Shown: in pieces, positions 41,795 through 47,446 of the stretch
Layout: each line of letters begins with the position of its first letter
Numbering within the stretch: the first letter of the stretch is position 1
Assembly (NCBI RefSeq): GCF_004745955.1
Contig: NZ_SRLD01000041.1
Location: 1 to 47,446, forward strand
Source of the DNA: Hymenobacter elongatus
Lineage (GTDB): Bacteria > Bacteroidota > Bacteroidia > Cytophagales > Hymenobacteraceae
Length of the DNA stretch: 47,446 nucleotides
Reading direction: 5' to 3'
Made by a program: the position numbers and the translations under genes
Notes under the pieces: model-generated
What the model saw: the letters and a program-made list of their open reading frames with translations, nothing else
Database searches by the model: none
What the model was told of the DNA's origin: nothing

Positions 41795-41946
41795 GAAGCT
41801 GTTCGGGAAGTCTGGAAATTGACTTCAGCCCGTCATGCTGAGCTTGCCGAAGCATCTCTGCCGCTTCGCTCAGGGCTCTTCAACGAAGCGGTAGAGATGC
41901 TTCGACAAGCTCAGCATGACGGGCTGAAGATTTCCTGGATAGCTTC
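41795..41946. mobile_element. MITE-like element (GAAGCTGTTC type), ATT duplication
   Basis: GAAGCTGTTCGGGAAGTC at the left and GATTTCCTGGATAGCTTC at the right, ATT on both sides (41792-41794, 41947-41949). 152 bp. The inner hairpin is GTCATGCTGAGCTTGCCGAA and its inverse, with long perfect parts. 27 bp upstream of the serine hydrolase ATG, so within its promoter region. Confidence 0.75.
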
Positions 41947-42001
41947 ATTTGGTAAGAATGCCGTGCCGCAGAAGCAGCTAATCAGTAAAAAAAACATCCT
42001 G

Positions 42002-42300
42002 CATGCTCTGGCGTCCGCTTGTCGAAGTATTGCTGCCGCTCCATCTGTTATCTGCTTACTTGTCGTCTGTCATCCTGAGCTTGCGAAGGAGCTTCCTCGC
42101 TTAAGTATATAAGTGCTATTCAATGTCCAAAGCCTATTGCTGCCTGTGCGGTAAAGTGCTTTGGTACATTGGTAAGAGGATTTGTGGGGTAGGTGAGGAA
42201 GGTCCTTCGCAAGCTCAGGATGACAGATGATGGATGACAGACGGACGGAGAGAATTACCTGTGTGGTAGTAATGCTCCGACAGGCGGACGACAGAGCAAG
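42002..42300. repeat. Nested hairpins: outer GCTCTGGCGTCCGC type around an inner TGTCATCCTGAGC type
   Basis: The outer arms ATGCTCTGGCGTCCGCTTGT (from 42004) and the imperfect inverse ending ...GACGACAGAGCAAGC (to 42300) match at roughly 27 of 35 positions. Inside lie the arms TGTCATCCTGAGCTTGCGAA (42068-42098) and its inverse (42195-42225), 30 of 31 matching. The inner element looks inserted in the apex of the outer. No genes. Confidence 0.6.
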
Positions 42301-42331
42301 CAAACACACTATTCCGGACATAGTCTTGGGG

Positions 42332-42955
42332 CTAAGCCTGCGTGGTGAGGGCCGCGCACTCGGCGTGCCGGGGGCAGCTCAGCCAATGGTCATTCACCAG
42401 CCCGGCGGTCTGCAGGATGTTGTAGCACGTCATGGGGCCGGTCATTACGAAGCCGCGCCGCTTGAGGTCCTTGCTCATCGCCTCGCTCTGCGGCGTCGTC
42501 AGGGGAGCCGGGTTGGTGGCGCTGCGCCGGGTATCGAGGGGGCGGCCGCCCACGTACTGGTAGAAAAACGGCAGTATTCCGGCCTCGCCGCCCACTTCCC
42601 GGCGCAGCCGCAGCCAGGCCTGGGCATTCTGCACGGTGGCTTCCAGCTTGCGGCGGTTACGCAAAATGCGCGGATTCAGCAGTAGCCCGGCTATGTCGTC
42701 TTCGTCGAAGCGGGCCAGGCGCTCCGGCTCAAAGTTAGCCAGCAGCTCCCGAAACCCCTCGCGCCGCTTGAGCACCACCGGAAAGTCGAACCCGAGCTGA
42801 AACGTGTGCAGCACCAGATACTCGAACAAAATGCCGGCCTCGGCTACCGGCTCGCCCCACTCATGGTCGTGAAAGGCGCGGAGCAATTCGCTGTTGTCAG
42901 CCCACGGGCAGCGGCCACTCTGCTGCTCGCTCCCGGCAGAATTCGGTACGGTCAT
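42332..42955 (-). CDS. DNA-3-methyladenine glycosylase I (Tag)-like protein, altered base pocket
   Basis: A 207-residue protein of the Tag family, numbering E. coli Tag +12 without gaps in the first 58 residues. The zinc ligands are present as Cys16 (RCPW), His29 (FHDHEWG), and the final NDHWLSCPRH cluster. The three residues that contact 3-methyladenine in E. coli Tag (Tyr16, Glu38, Trp46) correspond here to Phe28, His50 and Phe58. LKRRGFVMTGPMTCYNILQTAGLVNDH is well conserved. It probably folds as Tag but may have another substrate or no glycosylase activity. Monocistronic. Confidence 0.85.
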   Translation of the reverse strand: MTVPNSAGSEQQSGRCPWADNSELLRAFHDHEWGEPVAEAGILFEYLVLHTFQLGFDFPVVLKRREGFRELLANFEPERLARFDEDDIAGLLLNPRILRNRRKLEATVQNAQAWLRLRREVGGEAGILPFFYQYVGGRPLDTRRSATNPAPLTTPQSEAMSKDLKRRGFVMTGPMTCYNILQTAGLVNDHWLSCPRHAECAALTTQA

Positions 42956-43376
42956 TACGTGGTATAGATGAATGTGGAGCCTTTACGCACTACGCAAACA
43001 GCACGTCATGCCTCACCTGACGTCCGCGCAGTCGACGCATTGCGCATGCTGACGTACTGGAGGTGCGCAAGGTACAAGCATCATCGGTAGAGGGTATGTA
43101 AGGAAGTTTTGCAAGCTGGGTATGGCTCTTGTGTAAGGCGAAGGTATGCTTCGCCAGTCGTTGCCGCCGGCCCGCTGTTTGTAACCAATCCCAGGTGTTG
43201 GCGATTGTCTAACGTTACCTCCGGAGGGCCCTGGAGTGTGTGGACAGGAAGAAAATAGAACGTCATGTCGAGCAGCGCGAGACATCTCGCGTGCTGTCGT
43301 TGAATTGCTACTCATACGTCAGCACGCGAGCTGCTCAGAGCGGAGGCGTCACTCGGCATGGCCGAGCGCCTGCAAG

Positions 43377-43438
43377 GGCACAGTTCAGAGTTACACAATC
43401 AATAATTTTTTTTCGATTGTGTAACTCTGAGCTGTGCC
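43377..43438. repeat. Near-perfect long hairpin
   Basis: 24-nt arms (43377-43400 and 43415-43438), beginning GGCACAGTTCAGAGTTACAC, with one G-T pair. The 14-nt loop is AATAATTTTTTTTC. It could be a terminator or a small RNA, but no gene lies directly upstream. Confidence 0.6.
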
Positions 43439-43523
43439 TGGTGGGCGCGAGGCGGTATAGGCCTACTGGCGGTTGTTAGAACCGTCTTTTTGTCGCTGTG
43501 CACTACCGGCTCGCCGTTAGTGT

Positions 43524-43945
43524 GGCAGGGGAGGTGCAGCCTCCCCTGCCGTGGCTGGGCACGAGTTACGCTGCGCTAAACTCGCGCCAGATGGAGGTGG
43601 TCAGGCTTAGCAGGTCATCTCTACCAGCGCCGCCAGAGGCCTGGGCATAGGCTTGCCAGGTGGGCCGCCAGGTGGTCGGGCATATTAAGGGTGAGCTGGG
43701 GCATCATAGTGGCGGTTAGCTACGGAAGATACGCACAACGGGGGGAGAAGTGCCTGGTGGCTACACACGCTGGCGCGAGTTTAGGCGCAGCCATAACTTG
43801 TGCCTTCCTATGCCGGGAGGCTGTGCCTCCCCCATTCGAACGACCAGCTACCGACGCGGTACCGGCTTGCCGCTGGCGCGGCAGTGGAGATACAATCTCC
43901 ACGTCATGGCTAGTCACGAGTTACGCTGCGCTAAACTCGCGCCAG
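43524..43945. repeat. Three copies of a hairpin-plus-tail composite repeat
   Basis: Copy 1 (43524-43590): GGCAGGGGAGG/CCTCCCCTGCC hairpin followed by CACGAGTTACGCTGCGCTAA...CGCGCCAG. Copy 3 (43884-43945): GTGGAGA/TCTCCAC hairpin with the same 31-base tail, identical at all positions. Copy 2 (43770-43831): inverted, a more diverged tail and a GGGAGGC/GCCTCCC hairpin. The hairpins have different stem sequences but the same place. Confidence 0.6.
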
Positions 43946-43983
43946 TTGGGGGCTACTGGCGCAGCCGAGCTATTGCGGCGAGC

Positions 43984-44604
43984 TTAGCGCTGAACGGGTA
44001 TCGTAACGCTCGACTCTTGTATTGCCACCGTGTCACCAGCCGGAACCCGGCTAATGACGGTTTCGTCGAACTCATTAAACAGAAGTCCCTTTATATCTAT
44101 GTATCCAGACGTGGTTTGCCGACAGCGGTAGCGCAACACCGATAGTCGAATGCTGCTGGCTCCGTTGGGCATGTAGCCTACCCGTACTTCCTGGGTCAGA
44201 TAAGCGTATCCATTGGTAGGCAAAGTATAAAGCAGAGGACCTTTATACTTCAGGCACAGCCGAAGCAGATCATCCGGGTTCCTGACCTGTACTAAATAGG
44301 GGGAATAAAACAGGTGTTGTTCGCCGCTATGGCGGTCAATGAATGTCAGGCTGCTCTTTCCAAATACTGCGGTATCGGGTTTTAGATACTGCACATAAAA
44401 ATTGGGGTCAGATAATGTTGGCGGGTCGGTGAAAAAGGTGCCGGACTGTTTGGCAAACCGCCACTTCACAGTCTCATCTTTTATTTCGCGACCATTGGAA
44501 AACAAGCGTACCGGGGCAGTTGGCGCCTCTGCCTCTTTTTTGCACGCCGTTAACCCACTGAACAAGAACAACAAGACAGAAACATACTGTGAAGCACGAA
44601 GCAT
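43984..44604 (-). CDS. Hypothetical lipoprotein, paralogue 2
   Basis: A 206-residue lipoprotein: MLRASQYVSVLLFLFSGLTAC with lipobox Cys21. Paralogous to the protein at 37375-37992: EIKDETVKWRFAKQSGTFF, LKPDTAVFG, GEQHLFYSPY, LKYKGPLLYTLPTNGYAYLTQEVRVGYMPNG, LRYRCRQ, LLFNEFDETVISRVPAGDTVAIQESSVTIPVQ. No domain known. It is more AT-rich than most genes here. The two genes, 6 kb apart, both lie on the minus strand next to repeats, suggesting duplication followed by divergence. Confidence 0.75.
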   Translation of the reverse strand: MLRASQYVSVLLFLFSGLTACKKEAEAPTAPVRLFSNGREIKDETVKWRFAKQSGTFFTDPPTLSDPNFYVQYLKPDTAVFGKSSLTFIDRHSGEQHLFYSPYLVQVRNPDDLLRLCLKYKGPLLYTLPTNGYAYLTQEVRVGYMPNGASSIRLSVLRYRCRQTTSGYIDIKGLLFNEFDETVISRVPAGDTVAIQESSVTIPVQR

Positions 44605-44704
44605 ATTGGTTGGAGATAAACGATACTGAAATTAAGAACTTCGGTAAATATGGTTGAATACTGAATAGCTGGCTGCATGTGCAGCCGAGCTACGTATCGC
44701 GCCG

Positions 44705-46516
44705 CTACGCGGCCGTATCCCCCACCTCATCTTCATCATCGACCATCACCCGCGCCAGCTTCTCGATATTCAGGCTCCTTGCCGACGCGTCGAAGATTTC
44801 GCGGTAGGTGCCGCGCAGGTCGTAGAGCTGCTCGTGGGTGCCGCTTTCCACCATGCGGCCCTGCTTCATGACGTAGATGCAGTCGGAGTCCACGATTTGG
44901 GCCAGGCTGTGGGAGATGATGACCACCGTGCGGCCCTGCTTGATGGCGTCGAGCGAGTTCTTGATTTGCTCGGTGGCAATGGCGTCGAGGCTGGCGGTGG
45001 GCTCGTCTAGGAAGATGATAGGCGGGTTTTTGAGGAACAGTCGGGCAATGGCAATGCGCTGCTGCTGCCCGCCCGAGAGCTGCTGGGCGTCGCTCTGGTA
45101 GCCCCTGGGTAGCTCCAGAATCTGGTCGTGGAGGTAGGCCTGGCGGGCGGCGGCTTCTATCTGCTCGAAGGTGGCGTCCATCACGCCGTAGCGGATGTTT
45201 TCCTCGATGGTGCCCTTGAAGATGTGGTTTTTCTGGAGCACCAGCCCGATGCGCTGGCGCAGGGCGTGGGTGTCGTAGTCGGCCAGGGGCTGGCCGTCGA
45301 GCAGCATCTGGCCACTGTCGGGCTCGTAGAACTTGCAGAGCAGGTGGATGATGGTGCTTTTGCCGGCCCCGCTGAGGCCCACCAGGGCGGTGGTGGTACC
45401 TTCCTTGATGGTCAGGCAGACATCGTGCAGGGCCTGGGTGCCGCTGGGGTAGGTGAAGTCGACGTGGCAGATGTCGAAGGTGCCGCGTACCTGGTCGGGC
45501 TGGAGGGGGCCGGTTTTCTCCACCGCGTCATCGGCGTCGAGGATGTCGAAGAAGCCTTCGGAGTAGGTGAGGGCCTCGTTCATCTCGTCGTAGATGCGGT
45601 GCAGCTGCCGGATGGGGGCCGACACGTTGTTGAAGAGCAGAATGTGGAACATGATGGCCCCGATGCTGATCTGGCGGTCGAGCACGAGGTAGGCGGTCAG
45701 GATGATAATGAGCACCACGCCTACCTGCTCGACGAAGGTTTTGAGGCCGTCGTAGAGGAAGTTGGTTTTGCGGGTGGCCAACTGGGCTTCCTGCAGGTTC
45801 TGCTGCACCTGGGCCTGCTTCTGCTCCTCGTAGTCTTCGCGCACGAAGCTCTTGATGACCACCGCCGAGTCAATCAGGTTCACCAAGCCCTGGCTTTTGG
45901 CCTCGCGTAGTCCGCGCAGCGCCCGGCGGGTACCATTGAGCTTATCGGCCTGCCGGTAGCTGATCCAGAAGTAGACGGGCAGCACCGCCACGGCTACTAA
46001 GCCCACGTAGAGGTTGGCCATAAACATGACTACCAGGGCCACGGCAGCGTTGGCGAACAACGGCAGAATGTCGATAAAGAAATTCTGCACCAGCTTCATC
46101 AGGCTCTCCACGCCCCGGTCCACGCGGGTCTGGAGCTTGCCGGTCTGGTTGCCGCTGTCGGAATAGAAGCCGAGCTGGTAGCTCAGAATCTTGTGAATGG
46201 CATCCTGCGACAGGGTGCTCGCCACGCTGATGCGGATTTTCTCGCCGTAGAACCTCTGCCCGAACTGGATAAAGGTGTTAGTGATTTCCTTGCCCAGCAG
46301 CAGCACGCTCACCCACATGAGCATGGTGGCCCCCTGCGCCAGCCCGAGGTTGCGGTTGAGCAGGCTTTGCACCGTATCCACGGTGTAGCGCAGCACAAAC
46401 GGGTTGACCTGGGCCGCCAACGAGCCCACCAGCGTCAGCAGCAGCGTGCTAACAACCATGCGGCGGTAGGGCAGCACGTAGGGATACAGGCGGCGGATGA
46501 TTTCCCAGAGACTCAT
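44705..46516 (-). CDS. ABC transporter, fused permease and ATPase (exporter type)
   Basis: A 603-residue half-exporter. The ABC transmembrane domain (six helices, residues about 15-320) is followed by the nucleotide-binding domain: Walker A GLSGAGKST (Lys386), Q-loop RIGLVLQKNHIFKGTIEENIRYG, signature LSGGQQQR, Walker B IIFLDEPTASLD, H-loop VIISHSLAQIV. It acts as a dimer in the inner membrane. The substrate is unknown; MsbA-like lipid or drug export is possible. It is intact and monocistronic, with a weak leader gap of about 100 bp to the lipoprotein gene downstream. Confidence 0.93.
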   Translation of the reverse strand: MSLWEIIRRLYPYVLPYRRMVVSTLLLTLVGSLAAQVNPFVLRYTVDTVQSLLNRNLGLAQGATMLMWVSVLLLGKEITNTFIQFGQRFYGEKIRISVASTLSQDAIHKILSYQLGFYSDSGNQTGKLQTRVDRGVESLMKLVQNFFIDILPLFANAAVALVVMFMANLYVGLVAVAVLPVYFWISYRQADKLNGTRRALRGLREAKSQGLVNLIDSAVVIKSFVREDYEEQKQAQVQQNLQEAQLATRKTNFLYDGLKTFVEQVGVVLIIILTAYLVLDRQISIGAIMFHILLFNNVSAPIRQLHRIYDEMNEALTYSEGFFDILDADDAVEKTGPLQPDQVRGTFDICHVDFTYPSGTQALHDVCLTIKEGTTTALVGLSGAGKSTIIHLLCKFYEPDSGQMLLDGQPLADYDTHALRQRIGLVLQKNHIFKGTIEENIRYGVMDATFEQIEAAARQAYLHDQILELPRGYQSDAQQLSGGQQQRIAIARLFLKNPPIIFLDEPTASLDAIATEQIKNSLDAIKQGRTVVIISHSLAQIVDSDCIYVMKQGRMVESGTHEQLYDLRGTYREIFDASARSLNIEKLARVMVDDEDEVGDTAA

Positions 46517-46619
46517 AAGCGGCTTAGCAGACGGTGTGGTAGTGTCCGGTTAGACGCGGGAGCGGGGGGTGGGGTTATTGGGAGGGTTACGTTGACGGAA
46601 TAAGCACTAAACAAGAGCC

Positions 46620-46731
46620 CGTCATGTCGACCATTCTGCGCATCAAGCAGAGAGGATACATCCCGCGTGCTGATGTTTGATTAGTAACTCAACGAGGCCA
46701 CGCGAGATGTCTCCCGCTGGTCGACATGACG
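46620..46731. repeat. Palindromic repeat (CGTCATGTCGACCA type)
   Basis: CGTCATGTCGACCA and TGGTCGACATGACG at the ends, with an inner imperfect part (ATCCCGCGTG / CACGCGAGAT). It ends 2 bp before the stop codon of the ABM-domain gene, so it probably sits in its 3' untranslated region and may terminate it. Confidence 0.6.
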
Positions 46732-46733
46732 TT

Positions 46734-47024
46734 CTACCCTACCACCGCGTAGTGGTTCATTTCCTGAATGCTCTGGTAAAAGGGCTTCACCAGCTGAAAG
46801 AACGCGCCAAACGCCGGGCTCTTGCGGAAGCCGTTGAGGTGGCGTTCCACCGAGGTCCACTCGATGCGCCAGATAAAGAGCTCCGGGTCTTCCTGGCAGT
46901 GGCTGAGCTGGTAGCCGAGGCAGTCGGGATCCTGGGACAGGAGCTCGTTGGCACTGTGGATGGCCTGCACGAAAGCGGGCTGCTGCTCGGCGGCAATACG
47001 GTAGCGGATGTATTCGATAGTCAT
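46734..47024 (-). CDS. Antibiotic-biosynthesis-monooxygenase (ABM) domain protein
   Basis: A 96-residue single-domain dimeric alpha+beta protein: MTIEYIRYRIAAEQQPAFVQAIHSANELLSQDPDCLGYQLSHCQEDPELFIWRIEWTSVERHLNGFRKSPAFGAFFQLVKPF. The pattern E-x-x-R-Y, GYQL, W-x-S-x-E-x-H-x-x-x-FR is typical of ABM or quinol-monooxygenase-like proteins. The activity is unclear. The start at 47024 is chosen over an upstream codon, as MTIEYIRY is the usual first strand. Neighbour of a truncated RDD protein. Confidence 0.85.
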   Translation of the reverse strand: MTIEYIRYRIAAEQQPAFVQAIHSANELLSQDPDCLGYQLSHCQEDPELFIWRIEWTSVERHLNGFRKSPAFGAFFQLVKPFYQSIQEMNHYAVVG

Positions 47025-47078
47025 GTTAGTTATCGGTAAGGTGAGGGCCGCCTTTCCTCCCATACTGGTTGACCACTT

Positions 47079-47405
47079 TTACCGTGCTACCACCAAGGTT
47101 TTGGCTGCCTTGTCGTGCCAGGCTTGGTTGCGCTTATCAACCAGAATCCACAAGGCTCCGATAAACAGGGGAATGAAGGAAACGAGCTTGGTGATATTGC
47201 GGCCCCAAGCCTGGGTGCGGGAAATGGGCTCCCCGTCCAGGTCTACTACTTTAAGCCCCATCACATGCTTGCCAAGACTGCCGGCATATGGTGTGGTTTC
47301 CATCCAGGCACTATAGATAAGCTTGACTTTAGCCTTTTGGGGGTTGGTAAGGAGGCAAAAAAGAAACCCGCCGGGTAGGGCAGGCTTAGCTTTGGGTAAC
47401 GACAC
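47079..47405 (-). CDS. RDD-family membrane protein, N-terminally truncated
   Basis: A 108-residue frame. LIYSAWMETTPYAGSLGKHVMGLKVVDLDGEPISRTQAWGRNITKLVSFIPLFIGALWILVDKRNQAWHDKAAKTLVV is the C-terminal part of the RDD domain. The first half (YAGFWRRFLAxxID and the first helix) is missing, and the first 25 residues do not resemble the family. It could be a pseudogene fragment, or a short RDD form with a start inside. The right end of the window is 41 bp away, so any missing part would have to be in another frame upstream. Confidence 0.6.
   Translation of the reverse strand: MSLPKAKPALPGGFLFCLLTNPQKAKVKLIYSAWMETTPYAGSLGKHVMGLKVVDLDGEPISRTQAWGRNITKLVSFIPLFIGALWILVDKRNQAWHDKAAKTLVVAR
47387..47394 (+). 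promoter_or_regulatory. Predicted -7 element (TAGCTTTG) for the gene at the right edge
   Basis: TAGCTTTG on the plus strand, 20 bp before the ATG at 47415. It matches TAnnTTTG. Confidence 0.45.
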
Positions 47406-47414
47406 CGTTCTGCT

Positions 47415-47446
47415 ATGCCCACCTTCCCCCGCGAGTTTCAGACCGT
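47415..47446 (+). CDS. Start of a gene running off the window (about 10 residues)
   Basis: ATG at 47415 followed by CCCACCTTCCCCCGCGAG, coding MPTFPREFQT to the window edge. It is supported only by a promoter-like element 20 bp upstream and the divergent position. The product is unknown. Confidence 0.4.
   Translation, partial: MPTFPREFQT

Larger units (their letters stand above)
42956..43983. other. 1-kb region without genes, rich in hairpins
   Basis: Between the Tag-like gene and lipoprotein paralogue 2. It contains a half copy of the GTGTGGACAG repeat (43231-43338), a near-perfect 24-bp hairpin at 43377-43438, and three copies of a composite repeat between 43524 and 43945. On the minus strand near 43622-43708 a remnant reading MMPQLTLNMPDHLAAHLASL followed, in another frame, by QAYAQASGGAGRDDLLSL suggests a frameshifted small gene. 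No intact gene was found. Confidence 0.55.

Noticed and set aside
31797..43945. Dense repeats considered as a CRISPR array
   Set aside because: Repeats are palindromic elements of 60-170 bp at irregular distances with target duplications; no short regularly spaced direct repeats and no cas genes.
1..47446. tRNA, rRNA or known riboswitch
   Set aside because: No T-loop plus CCA-end cloverleaf pattern, rRNA segment or recognisable riboswitch core was found by eye on either strand.

Overview
The window looks like chromosomal DNA of a high-GC Bacteroidota, most likely a Hymenobacter-like member of the Cytophagales. This is inferred from gene content and signals, because no rRNA is present. Supporting points are a bacillithiol gene (bshA), a SusB-type GH97 gene, a GH3/beta-lactamase fusion, the order bamD - omega subunit - coaC - coaB - DUF4835 - recN, the mutL - rhomboid - rhomboid cluster, the near absence of Shine-Dalgarno sequences, and several TAnnTTTG (-7) promoter elements of the Bacteroidota sigma factor. 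No tRNA, rRNA, CRISPR array or prophage was seen.

Layout. 0-0.2 kb: end of an IS5-family element abutting a small MITE. 0.2-10.1 kb: divergent HxlR regulator / NAD(P)-binding pair, glpD, a GH97 gene broken by one in-frame stop, a secreted protein, a penicillin-acylase-like protein and a small hypothetical gene. 10.1-31.8 kb: mostly housekeeping genes, namely an A-type Fe-S carrier, bshA, the GH3/beta-lactamase fusion, mutL and two rhomboids, an AlkD-like glycosylase, mdh, tilS, an LptA/OstA-like protein, the bamD-to-recN run and fabI. 31.8-43.98 kb: an accessory-like stretch with few conserved genes (a DUF3885 protein, a tail-specific protease, a methyltransferase, a lipoprotein, a serine hydrolase, a Tag-like glycosylase) separated by many palindromic elements and one complete IS630-family element. 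44-47.4 kb: second lipoprotein paralogue, an ABC exporter, an ABM-domain protein, a truncated RDD protein and the start of one more gene.

The most distinctive content is the population of small palindromic mobile elements. At least four kinds can be defined from termini and target duplications: (1) a 163-bp element with 16-bp perfect inverted ends, present twice, each time inside the loop of a terminator hairpin with a 9-10 bp duplication; (2) ~87-173 bp elements starting GAAGCTGTTT or GAGGCTATCC with 3-bp duplications, resembling the IS5-family end at the left edge; (3) ~143-bp elements starting GAGCGG(A)TTTC flanked by TA, matching the ends of the IS630 element; (4) hairpins nested in the apex of other hairpins (11.2-11.46 kb, 42.0-42.3 kb). 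Several form gene boundaries: one duplicated target supplies the start codon of the methyltransferase and another forms part of the stop codon of the DUF3885 gene.

Functional themes: envelope biogenesis (BamD, LptA-like, tail-specific protease, peptidoglycan-recycling hexosaminidase, DUF4835), DNA repair (MutL, RecN, AlkD-like, Tag-like) and thiol/redox defence (bshA, HxlR pair). Two repair proteins carry unusual substitutions at expected active-site positions: MutL lacks its endonuclease metal ligands, and the Tag-like protein lacks the three expected base-recognition residues.
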